From Paenibacillus tyrphae (GTDB lineage: Bacteria; Bacillota; Bacilli; Paenibacillales; NBRC-103111): a stretch of DNA of 64,000 nt. Under the pieces are notes generated by a model. It saw only the letters and a list, made by a program, of their open reading frames with translations, ran no database searches and was not told the origin of the DNA. The position numbers were made by a program, and so were the translations under genes. Positions 16,988-24,310 of this stretch are shown piece after piece; position 1 is the stretch's first letter, and each line of letters starts with the position of its first letter. The DNA is taken from positions 1 through 64,000 of the forward strand of contig NZ_BSDJ01000018.1 of assembly GCF_027925525.1 (NCBI RefSeq), written 5' to 3'.

Positions 16988-17758
16988 CTACCGGATAATG
17001 ACCGCGTATACCTTGCCCGGACCGTGGATGCCGATCGTCAGATCGTTCTCGATGTCGGCACTGCGGCTCGGCCCGGTAATCAAGTTAAGCGACGAAGCAT
17101 ACTGCGCCGGCAGCCGCTTGCCGCGGGTGATCTGCTCGAACGCCTCGCCCATCCGGTACACGAGCTGATCGGCCCGGAAGACGGCGAACAAAATTTCCGT
17201 CAACAAGCTCACCGAGCGGCCGTGCTGCGGGGAGCATTGGAGCACCAGAGTGCTCGTATTCGCTACGGCGAAGTCGGGCCAGACGATCCCGAGCTGGCAG
17301 CGCTCGGTTCGCTTCAGCAGCTCGCTCCGCTGCGCCCAGTTCGCGCCCCCCGCCGCCTTCGGCCATGCCGCGCTGTCATCCGCTTCCACCGGCCGCCATG
17401 GCGCGACGGCGATGCCTGAGGCAGCCAGCGCCTCGTCCAAGCCAAGCGCCGTCAGCCCTTCGTGCTCCCAGCGGGACACATGCGTAACGCCAAGCTCGGC
17501 GGCGATGTCGCGCAGCCAAGCGCCGACTTTGTCTGCCGCCTCGGCTTCATCCACCACCAGCACCTTGCCGGTCAAAGCCTGCCAGTTGCGGGCGAACAGC
17601 TCGATCTTTTCCTCCGTTGAAGGCTTGATCTGTTTGTAAAATTCCGGCGCACCGCGAAAAGGATGCGCCGGAGCCGCCGCCGGGACCTCCCGGCGTCCGA
17701 GCCTCGACGACAAATTCGCGATAAACGCTTCGCGGCCGCGGATCGTTCCGTTACTCAT
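16988..17758 (-). CDS. lutC: Lactate utilization protein LutC
   Basis: A 256-residue LUD-domain protein, third part of the LutABC complex that oxidises L-lactate to pyruvate with iron-sulfur clusters. Family features are the VTHVSRWEHEGL region, the VWPDFAVANTSTLVLQCSPQ segment with its G/S-rich continuation, and the C-terminal ITGPSRSADIENDLTIGIHG. ATG 17758 follows AAAGGAGG and overlaps the lutB stop by 8 bases. Confidence 0.94.
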   Translation of the reverse strand: MSNGTIRGREAFIANLSSRLGRREVPAAAPAHPFRGAPEFYKQIKPSTEEKIELFARNWQALTGKVLVVDEAEAADKVGAWLRDIAAELGVTHVSRWEHEGLTALGLDEALAASGIAVAPWRPVEADDSAAWPKAAGGANWAQRSELLKRTERCQLGIVWPDFAVANTSTLVLQCSPQHGRSVSLLTEILFAVFRADQLVYRMGEAFEQITRGKRLPAQYASSLNLITGPSRSADIENDLTIGIHGPGKVYAVIIR

Positions 17759-19289
17759 GGCGCCCGCCTCCTTTCGCTGAGCCATCCGCCTCGTCCCGTC
17801 CGGGCACAGCTTGCCCGCGGACTGCTCCGGCTTCGCTCCGGTCGGCCTGCTGCTTCAGCTCCTGCTGGAGCGCCTCCCAGCGGTCGCGGAACGACAGCTT
17901 CGGCTTCATTGGGAAATGGCGGGACTGCGTCCAGCCTGCTGCCGGACCCGGCGCCTTCTTGATCACGCCCTGACTCACGAAAGGCTTCATCATATAATAG
18001 GCGGACTTCGTCGCCATCTTGTACAGCGTGACGTTCCCGAACGTCGTCCGGAACGTCTTGAAGGCGGCGCGCTCCGCCAGCGGCGTTAACCCGAGCCGCA
18101 CCTTGCGCGCCCGAAGCTGCACCAGCATGTCGTGCAGCGGAATTTTGACCGGGCATGCCTCGTAGCATGCTCCGCACAGGCTGGAGGCGTAAGCGAGCTG
18201 CCCCGCTTCCTTCATGTCCTGCTGGAGCAGCGGCGTCAGCACCGCCCCGATCGGGCCGCTGTACACGCTGCCGTAGGTGTGGCCGCCCACGTGACGGTAC
18301 ACGGGGCACACGTTCAGACAGGCCGCACAGCGGATGCAGTGCAGCACCTCCTGAAACACCGGATCGCCAAGCTGCGCCGACCGTCCGTTGTCCAGCACAA
18401 TCAGATGCAGCTCCTCCGGCCCGTCGAGCTCGCCTTCACGTCGCGGCCCGGTAATCATCGACGTGTAAGTCGTCAGCTTCTGCCCGGTCGCGCTGCGGGC
18501 AAGCAGGTTCAGGACGACCTCCAGGTCGTCATAGGTCGGTACCAGCCGCTCCATGCCCATGACGACGACGTGGCACTTCGGCAGCGTCGTCACCATCCGC
18601 CCGTTGCCTTCGTTGGACACGAGCGTGATCGCCCCCGATTCGGCAACGCCGAAATTACAGCCGGTCAGCCCGATATCCGCTTCCAGGAAATAATTGCGCA
18701 GCCGCTGCTTGGCATACTTCGCCAGCACCTTCGTCTCCGGCGCAAACGTCTCGCCCGCTTCCTCCGAAAAAATATCCGCGATCTGCTGCTTGTTTTTGTG
18801 AATCGCCGGAATGATCAGGTGCGACGGCGTCTCCTTCGCGAGCTGCAGGATGTACTCGCCGAGATCCGTCTCGATCGCCTCGATCCCGCGTTCCTCCAAA
18901 TGACGGTTCAGATGGATTTCCTCCGATACCATCGATTTTCCTTTTGCCACCAGCTTCGCCCGGCGCTTCTCCGCAATTTCCATAAACGTCTTGACCGCCT
19001 CGTCCCCCGTCTGGCAAAAATAGACGTGGCCTCCGGCTTTGGAAACGTTATCGGTAAACTGCGTCAAATAATAATCGAGATGCTCCACGACATGCTTCCG
19101 GATCTGTCTCCCCCGCTCCCGCCAATCCTCCCAATGGCCGAAATCGTCCGTCACCTGAAGCTTGGCCGTCTTCAGCTTGTCGGTCGTAAACGCAACCGCC
19201 TTGCGGAGAAAATCGTTCGCCAGCGCTTCTTCCGTACGCTTTTTTAAGCCCGTGCCGATCAATTCCTTCTCACTTGCCATGCCGCTCAC
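17751..19289 (-). CDS. lutB: Lactate utilization iron-sulfur protein LutB
   Basis: A 512-residue iron-sulfur protein: N-terminal LUD domain (about 60-290), then two 4Fe-4S motifs, CIRCAACLNVCPVYRHVGG and CGACYEACPVKIPL. A C-terminal region rich in Arg, Ala and Glu (about 465-512) is longer than usual and low in complexity. The GTG at 19289 has AAGGAG 9 bases upstream and lies inside the lutA end; an ATG three codons later (19280) is possible. It forms the core of LutABC. Confidence 0.94.
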   Translation of the reverse strand: MSGMASEKELIGTGLKKRTEEALANDFLRKAVAFTTDKLKTAKLQVTDDFGHWEDWRERGRQIRKHVVEHLDYYLTQFTDNVSKAGGHVYFCQTGDEAVKTFMEIAEKRRAKLVAKGKSMVSEEIHLNRHLEERGIEAIETDLGEYILQLAKETPSHLIIPAIHKNKQQIADIFSEEAGETFAPETKVLAKYAKQRLRNYFLEADIGLTGCNFGVAESGAITLVSNEGNGRMVTTLPKCHVVVMGMERLVPTYDDLEVVLNLLARSATGQKLTTYTSMITGPRREGELDGPEELHLIVLDNGRSAQLGDPVFQEVLHCIRCAACLNVCPVYRHVGGHTYGSVYSGPIGAVLTPLLQQDMKEAGQLAYASSLCGACYEACPVKIPLHDMLVQLRARKVRLGLTPLAERAAFKTFRTTFGNVTLYKMATKSAYYMMKPFVSQGVIKKAPGPAAGWTQSRHFPMKPKLSFRDRWEALQQELKQQADRSEAGAVRGQAVPGRDEADGSAKGGGRHE

Positions 19290-20016
19290 CGCGCTTCACT
19301 CCTTCCTCCAGCAGTTGGGCCAGATGCATGACGCGCACCGGCTTGTTTTCTTTATTCAAACGGCCCCCGATGTTCATCAGACAGCCCATGTCCGTCCCGA
19401 TCAACAGCTCGGCCTTCGTCGCGCAGACGTTGGCGGCTTTCTCGCATACCATCGCTTCCGACATGTCGGCCATCTTGACGGCAAACGTGCCTCCGAAGCC
19501 GCAGCAATCTTCCTTGCGGGGCAGCTCGACCAGCTCCAGCCCCTCGATATTCGCCATCAGCTCGCCCGGCTCCTCGCGCACCCCGAGCAAACGCATCGCA
19601 TGGCAGGACGGATGATACGTCGCTTTGCCCTCGTACACGGCGCCGAGATCTGTGATTCCCAGCACGTTGACTAAAAACTGGGAAAACTCATACGTTTTCC
19701 CGATCAGCTTCTCCGCCTTGGCCTTCCACTCCGGCTCGTTCTCGAACAACTGCGGGTAATAATGGTGGACCATTCCGGTACAGGAGCCGGAAGGCGAGAC
19801 GACATAATCGCTGTGCTCGAACGCGCGGATCAGGTTCCGCGCAACCTCTCGTGCTTCATCCTGGTAGCCGCTGTTGTACGCGGGCTGTCCGCAGCAGGTC
19901 TGCATCTGAGGAAAATCAACCTCGCAGCCGTATCGGTGCAGAAGCCTGACAACGCTTTCGCCGACTTCCGGGTAGATCTGGTCGGCCAAACATGTAATGA
20001 ATAAAGAAACTCGCAT
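19270..20016 (-). CDS. lutA: Lactate utilization protein LutA
   Basis: A 248-residue protein with two cysteine-rich CCG domains, MQTCCGQPAYNSGY near residue 40 and EDCCGFGGTFAVK near residue 185, as found in GlpC/HdrD-type heterodisulfide reductase subunits. It is the first gene of lutABC. ATG 20016 gives the usual MRVSLFITCLAD start; the GTG at 20028 is an alternative. It overlaps lutB by 20 bases. A palindrome 43 bases upstream is a likely FadR-type operator. Confidence 0.94.
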   Translation of the reverse strand: MRVSLFITCLADQIYPEVGESVVRLLHRYGCEVDFPQMQTCCGQPAYNSGYQDEAREVARNLIRAFEHSDYVVSPSGSCTGMVHHYYPQLFENEPEWKAKAEKLIGKTYEFSQFLVNVLGITDLGAVYEGKATYHPSCHAMRLLGVREEPGELMANIEGLELVELPRKEDCCGFGGTFAVKMADMSEAMVCEKAANVCATKAELLIGTDMGCLMNIGGRLNKENKPVRVMHLAQLLEEGVKRGERHGK

Positions 20017-20058
20017 ACAGGTCCCCACTCCATCCCTCGGATTATGGTTTCTTCTCTT

Positions 20059-20081
20059 ACTTGTCAGGTTATCAGATAAGT
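20059..20081. promoter_or_regulatory. Candidate LutR (FadR-type) operator before lutA
   Basis: A 23-base imperfect palindrome in which 8 of 11 pairs match. The outer arms ACTT/AAGT and inner TC/GA fit the TTGTCAG-like half-sites of FadR-type GntR repressors. It lies in the only sizeable gap upstream of lutABC, and the FadR-type gene is next door. Confidence 0.45.
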
Positions 20082-20210
20082 TGTTTTTTGAAAAGAGTCT
20101 TCTCCGTTAAGAGGCGAAACTTTTTACCGTGGAAGGCGTCGAATGAGGTAACGTCGAAGGGAAATTGAGGTGCTACGACGTTATTTTTCCAAGAAAGGAG
20201 TGAATTTCCG

Positions 20211-20456
20211 ATGGGCAATCGTTTGAACAAAATTCTAGGTACGGTCTTCCTGCTCGCCAGCGGCGCCTACTACACCGCCGAGAGGATCGGGGCGAAGATT
20301 GCCGCAGCGATTCCTGTAGCCGGGTCGGCAACTCGAGGATCATACGATGCGACGCCGTCCAACCCGGCATTTTTTGAAAACTTTTTCGTATGGTTTTTTA
20401 TGCTGGTCGGCTTCGTGCTGCTTACCTTCGGCTTTCCGAAAGACAAGGACGAATAG
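20211..20456 (+). CDS. Small membrane protein of unknown function
   Basis: An 81-residue protein with two hydrophobic segments (about residues 8-40 and 57-75) and a charged KDKDE end. AAAGGAG lies 10 bases before the ATG. It is divergent from lutABC and converges on the lutR-like gene. The middle segment is Gly/Ala/Ser/Thr/Pro rich. I do not recognise a family. Its position in the lut locus suggests, but does not prove, a link to lactate use. Confidence 0.7.
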   Translation: MGNRLNKILGTVFLLASGAYYTAERIGAKIAAAIPVAGSATRGSYDATPSNPAFFENFFVWFFMLVGFVLLTFGFPKDKDE

Positions 20457-20493
20457 GCCGCTCGCTCGGCAACGGCCGGTCCTTCCCCTTGTC

Positions 20494-21207
20494 CTACTTT
20501 TTCAAATAACGGATCAGCACCTGCTCGACATGAAACAAATGCCGCCGCATCTCGTCCTGCGCAGCCCCCGAATCCTGCCGCTTGATCGCCTCGTACACGG
20601 CCTGATGCTCCTGCAGCAGCTGCCAGGACACCGTGCGGTTTGCATACATTTGCAGCCGGCGCGTTTCGCGGATTGCCGTCTGCATCTGCGTCGAGATCGA
20701 TTCGATCATCCGCGCCATGATCGAATTGTGCGTCGCTTGGGCGAGTACAAGATGAAACTCGATATCCGCCCGCTCGCCTTCCTCTTCGTCGCCCAGATGC
20801 TCCTCCATCCGCTTGAGCACCGCCTCGAAGCGCCGCAGGTCGTCCTCCGTCCGCTTCTCTGCCGCCAGCGCCGCATTGGAAACCTCCAACGCTTGGCGCG
20901 CTTCGATTAGCTCCATCACCGTGTCCCGGCTCATCAGCAGCGAGTTGAATTCCGGCAAGTCCACGTCCTGCGAATCGATACTGCGCACGTAGCTGCCTTC
21001 CCCCTGGTGACTTTCCACTAGACCCATCGCTTTGAGCGCGCTGAGCGCTTCCCGGATCGTGGAGCGTCCCACTTGGTAGCTCTCCGACAGCTCCTTCGTG
21101 GAAGGAAGCTTATCGCCCGGCTTCAGCGCACCGCCGACGATCTGCTCTTTGATTTGCTCGGCGATGGCTTCGGAAATTTTGCGCGGCATAATTTTTTGAA
21201 TATCCAC
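20494..21207 (-). CDS. lutR: FadR-type GntR regulator, probable LutR
   Basis: A 237-residue protein with an N-terminal GntR winged helix (about 5-75: GALKPGDKLPSTKELSESYQ, VGRSTIREALSALKAMGLVE) and a C-terminal FCD helical domain with the metal-binding Asp and His residues (EFHLVLAQATHN). It aligns in order and length with LutR of B. subtilis. GTG 21207 is chosen: the longer reading frame runs back over a TTGTGC-16-TATAAT promoter (21245-21272), so upstream starts cannot be used. It probably represses lutABC unless lactate is present. Confidence 0.85.
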   Translation of the reverse strand: MDIQKIMPRKISEAIAEQIKEQIVGGALKPGDKLPSTKELSESYQVGRSTIREALSALKAMGLVESHQGEGSYVRSIDSQDVDLPEFNSLLMSRDTVMELIEARQALEVSNAALAAEKRTEDDLRRFEAVLKRMEEHLGDEEEGERADIEFHLVLAQATHNSIMARMIESISTQMQTAIRETRRLQMYANRTVSWQLLQEHQAVYEAIKRQDSGAAQDEMRRHLFHVEQVLIRYLKK

Positions 21208-21244
21208 CTTCCCGTCCCCCCGTTCGTCTTGACGCGTCAGTTCC

Positions 21245-21272
21245 ATTATACCCGCTTTGGCAAGGAGCACAA
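21245..21272 (-). promoter_or_regulatory. Promoter of the lutR-like gene
   Basis: On the minus strand TTGTGC (21267-21272) and TATAAT (21245-21250) are 16 bases apart, about 38 bases before the chosen GTG start. Confidence 0.5.
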
Positions 21273-21325
21273 CCGGACGCGTCAGCAGTCCGTCCGGGAA
21301 GAACGGGAACAACGCGTCCTCCGGC

Positions 21326-22270
21326 TCATGAACCGATGTTTTGACGGGCCGTCTGCTCGTCCAGCCAATGGAGAACGTCCTGCATCACCGCATCGCGATT
21401 GATCTCGTTCAGCATCTCGTGCCGGCCTTGCGGGTACAGCTTGTACGTCACATGCCGCAAGCCCAGCTCCCGGTACAGGCCGGCCAATTCGACAACCCCT
21501 TTTCCTCTACGGCCGACCGGATCGAGCTCGCCGGAAAATAAATAGACCGGCATATCGACCGGAATCTGACGCATGTTCCGCTCATCGTGAATCTCTTGCA
21601 GCCCGCGGAAGAAATCGATCCAGAAGCCCGCCGTCATCGCAAAGCCGCAATCCGGGTCAGCTGCAAAAAGGTCAACCTCCCGTTCGTCGCGGCTAAGCCA
21701 ATCGAACGGCGTCCGATTTGGCCGAAACTGGCGGTTATAGCTGCCGAGCGTAAGTCTCATCAGCAGCTCGCTGCGATGCTGATCCCCTTTGCGGGCCGCC
21801 AGTCTCCGGGCCAGCGCGCTGCCGATTCCGAGCAGCTTTTGCGGTCCGTTCGTTCCGGACAAGACGATGCCGTCCACTTTCCCGGGAAATAAGTACATAT
21901 ATTTTTGAGTCAAAAACGACCCCATGCTGTGGCCGAATACGTAAAAAGGAACATCCGAAAACTGTACGCGGATCAAATCCGTCAGTTGCCCCATCGCTTC
22001 CGCCATGCGTTGAAAGCCGTTCTCGCCAATGACGCCGAACCGCTCCGGGCTGCCGGCCGTCCGGCCGTGCCCTCGGTGGTCGTTGGCATACACCGCATAG
22101 CCCGCCCCCGTCAGCACCCCGGCGAATCGCTCGTAACGAGCAGCCGTTTCGGCCATCCCGTGCGCGATTTGTACCACGCCCCTCACCGGCACATCCTCTT
22201 CCGGCAGCCATTCGTATACGAATATCGCTTCCCCGTCAGCGTCGGGAAATGTAAATTGTCTGTCTCTCAT
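21326..22270 (-). CDS. Alpha/beta hydrolase, monoacylglycerol lipase/lysophospholipase-like
   Basis: A 314-residue cytoplasmic alpha/beta hydrolase with a serine-aminopeptidase (Hydrolase_4) fold. The nucleophile is in GHSMGSFL (about residue 115), the oxyanion region in VQIAHGMAE, the acid in the LFSGELDPVG segment and the His in YPQGRHEML. Such enzymes cleave monoacylglycerols or lysophospholipids. ATG 22270 follows GGAGGAG by 5 bases. It stands between lutR and yunC with no clear operon. Confidence 0.87.
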   Translation of the reverse strand: MRDRQFTFPDADGEAIFVYEWLPEEDVPVRGVVQIAHGMAETAARYERFAGVLTGAGYAVYANDHRGHGRTAGSPERFGVIGENGFQRMAEAMGQLTDLIRVQFSDVPFYVFGHSMGSFLTQKYMYLFPGKVDGIVLSGTNGPQKLLGIGSALARRLAARKGDQHRSELLMRLTLGSYNRQFRPNRTPFDWLSRDEREVDLFAADPDCGFAMTAGFWIDFFRGLQEIHDERNMRQIPVDMPVYLFSGELDPVGRRGKGVVELAGLYRELGLRHVTYKLYPQGRHEMLNEINRDAVMQDVLHWLDEQTARQNIGS

Positions 22271-22474
22271 CGGACTCCTCCGTTCCCCCGAATATGCTAC
22301 CGTTCTATTATAGGACGAACTCCTCCCTCGGGGAAAGATGTCTCCGTCCATAAGAAAAGCTTCTTGTCGAAGCCCTTTCGAAGAAGATACATTCGTGTTT
22401 TAGAGGAAGCTTTTCTTGAAATGATAGAATGGTTCAGCTCCGCTGAAAACTTATACATTGTATCATTATAAAAA

Positions 22475-22496
22475 AACGCCCGATTTGCTCAGGCGC
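22475..22496 (-). terminator. Terminator after the YunC-like gene
   Basis: On the minus strand, CGCCTGA and TCGGGCG form a short stem with a 5-base loop, followed by a run of T. Confidence 0.7.
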
Positions 22497-22516
22497 TTTA
22501 CCTCAAGTGATTTCGG

Positions 22517-22819
22517 TCAAAACATTCGTGCAACCGCGTCCCGGCCCTTCATTCCCGGCACGACCCCAAGCGACTCGGCTCCGTAGGTGACCGACTCCAG
22601 CGGCGCTTCCAAAAGCTCCTCGATCGTCCGCACGCCCGTCGCCCGAGCGGCGATAATGCCCCGTTCCCTCAGTCGTTCATTCAGCAGTCCCACATCAAGC
22701 GCCCCGCACATAATGTACCCTTTGTCGGTCGTCACGACAAGCAGATTCGTCTTCGGCAGTTTCACCTCGATCGCCAGTGCCGTGTGCCCATCCAGCTCCA
22801 CCGGTTCCATGCGCATCAT
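22517..22819 (-). CDS. DUF1805 family protein, YunC-like
   Basis: A 100-residue protein that matches the YunC family of bacilli throughout, with KLPKTNLLVVTT, KGYIMCGALDVGLLNERL and GVRTIEELLEAPLESVTY. The function is unknown; the fold is a small alpha/beta domain with a conserved Cys in MCGALD. The start is uncertain: three in-frame ATG codons lie within 20 bases, and an AAAGGGG is 12 bases before the first. ATG 22819 gives the family's usual length. Confidence 0.85.
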   Translation of the reverse strand: MMRMEPVELDGHTALAIEVKLPKTNLLVVTTDKGYIMCGALDVGLLNERLRERGIIAARATGVRTIEELLEAPLESVTYGAESLGVVPGMKGRDAVARMF

Positions 22820-22946
22820 TGACCCAAGCATCCCCTTTAACACCCGTATGCCTACACTATATGCCTATGGGCTTTCATCCGTGCGCGGGGTCGGGGAATT
22901 GTATTGAGACTGGCGAAATTGAATTCCGATCTATCTTAAATTTTTA

Positions 22947-23225
22947 CTACTTTCTTAGCTGCGCAACTGCCCCGGCAATCAAAGCTTTAAACTCTTCAAA
23001 AGCTATCCCATATCCGTATTCTTTTAAAGTTTCGTTTACTTCCTCATTGCTCTCCATCTGTTCTATGCTTTCAAGCTGAGCTATTAATTGTTCCACAATA
23101 GGTCTCTCTTCCATCGTTTTATAAAGGTCGGCATATTGTTGAAGAGACTCGGAAGAAGGCGGAAGCTCGTAATTGCAGAAATACATCGCCATAAAATGCT
23201 CAAATGTGATCATGGATTCGGTCAT
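22947..23225 (-). CDS. Small acidic protein, possibly CdiI-type immunity-like
   Basis: A 92-residue acidic, helical protein. The opening ITFEHFMAMYFCNYELPPS recalls contact-dependent inhibition immunity proteins of the CdiI_2 kind (FExFLxxYFHxDW pattern), but the match is by eye and weak. GGGG precedes ATG 23225 by 6 bases. It follows a 41-codon membrane ORF by 18 bases on the same strand. No toxin gene is seen nearby. Confidence 0.6.
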   Translation of the reverse strand: MTESMITFEHFMAMYFCNYELPPSSESLQQYADLYKTMEERPIVEQLIAQLESIEQMESNEEVNETLKEYGYGIAFEEFKALIAGAVAQLRK

Positions 23226-23243
23226 GGTTATCCCCGCTTCTGT

Positions 23244-23369
23244 TTAACGTGAGGTTGAAATAAAATTCACGACGCCAATAACAATTAACAGTGAAAAATA
23301 AATGACGACCAGCCATAAAATGATTTTGACAATTCTGGCTAAAAGCGACTCTTTCGTTGGAGAACTCAT
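23244..23369 (-). CDS. Very small single-span membrane protein (41 aa)
   Basis: Reading MSSPTKESLLARIVKII, then a strongly hydrophobic stretch LWLVVIYFSLLIVIGVV and a short NFISTSR tail. One membrane span with a basic cytoplasmic N-terminus. A TGGAG lies about 13 bases upstream, which is longer than ideal. It lies 18 bases before the 92-residue gene, which supports a two-gene unit. No family recognised. Confidence 0.45.
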   Translation of the reverse strand: MSSPTKESLLARIVKIILWLVVIYFSLLIVIGVVNFISTSR

Positions 23370-23752
23370 TTTGCGATCAACTCCAATCCCGGACAGTCCC
23401 TCAAATGATATAACAATGCCCGATAAGCTGGGCTATAGACAATTTACCATACAATTGCAAATATATCCATAATTACTGAAGAACACAAAAAATTTGACAT
23501 AGTTCTTTGGATGTAGTATTCTCGCATCATATTTAGTTATTAGGTCCTACCATTTTTATCCTGAACCTAGTTCCAACATACCGCAGCAGCATTCAGTCAA
23601 TTTTGTCATCACCCGTCGTTCGGCCTTCAAGTTATTTCCATCGTATACGAACAGTCTTAGGATAATAATTCCAGTCTGTTTACTTCTATTTTCCTATAGC
23701 AAAAAATGATATAGTAAAGATTACGCAAGCATCAAATGAGGAGGAGCCGCCT
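23370..23752. other. AT-rich intergenic stretch without gene
   Basis: This 383-base gap separates two divergent units. It is more AT-rich than the surroundings. The only things seen are a TATAGT box near 23708 that could serve the plus-strand gene, and GGAGGAG before its GTG start. No convincing RNA structure, repeat or small ORF was found. Confidence 0.5.
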
Positions 23753-24295
23753 GTGGAAGCCAACAAACTGCAAAAACGAAAGTTTTTGTTCAATGTAGAC
23801 ATCATGATTGAGGAAGATACCAACGGGCGAGCCTTGGAAAAGCTGCTGCATCTGCTCAATTCGGAACTTGTCACCGATTATCAAATCAAGCAAGGGGTAG
23901 AATTAGGTAAGACCATCGAGGCCTCGCTGAAAGAATCCATTCTCAAAAAAATCGACACGTCTGCAGAGCTGACGAAAAGCCGGCCGAACGCCGCTTCTGC
24001 TGAAACCGCCCCGAAAGCTCCATCTGCTGCGAACGTCAAGACAGCCAAGGCTGTGGAGGAAAAACGCCCGGAAGCCGATCCGTTCAAGCAGATCTGGGAA
24101 GAAATGAAAGCATTTCAACAAAGCAATACGCTTGTACGTTTGTCCATTGTGAAAGAGAAAGGGGTCAAGCTAAGCATGCCGTGCCGTATTCTAAATACGG
24201 ACCCGCCCAGCGGAAACCTCACGGTCTATCATGTCGACGAGAAGAAAGTCTACCTGCTTAAAATTAACGAAATTGACGATTTTCAGGCCCGCTGA
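23753..24295 (+). CDS. Conserved-looking protein of unknown function, two domains with linker
   Basis: A 180-residue protein. Residues 1-75 are mostly helical, with LQKRKFLFNVDIMIEEDTNG and a long helix to about 70. Residues 78-105 form an Ala/Lys/Pro-rich linker. Residues 118-178 are predicted to be mostly beta strands (LVRLSIVKEKGVKL, VYHVDEKKVYLLKINEI), like a small barrel. No membrane span or catalytic motif. GTG 23753 has GGAGGAG 6 bases upstream. It converges with the c-di-GMP protein gene. I cannot assign a family. Confidence 0.75.
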   Translation: MEANKLQKRKFLFNVDIMIEEDTNGRALEKLLHLLNSELVTDYQIKQGVELGKTIEASLKESILKKIDTSAELTKSRPNAASAETAPKAPSAANVKTAKAVEEKRPEADPFKQIWEEMKAFQQSNTLVRLSIVKEKGVKLSMPCRILNTDPPSGNLTVYHVDEKKVYLLKINEIDDFQAR

Positions 24296-24310
24296 ACCGG
24301 GCCTTTTTTA
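24286..24310. terminator. Bidirectional terminator
   Basis: GGCCCG and CGGGCC with a 6-base loop, followed by TTTTTTA on the plus strand. It overlaps the last codons of the 180-residue gene. Confidence 0.75.

Noticed and set aside
21208..21312. Longer start for the LutR-like gene at 21312
   Set aside because: The extra stretch contains a TTGTGC-16-TATAAT promoter and does not match the N-terminus of LutR.
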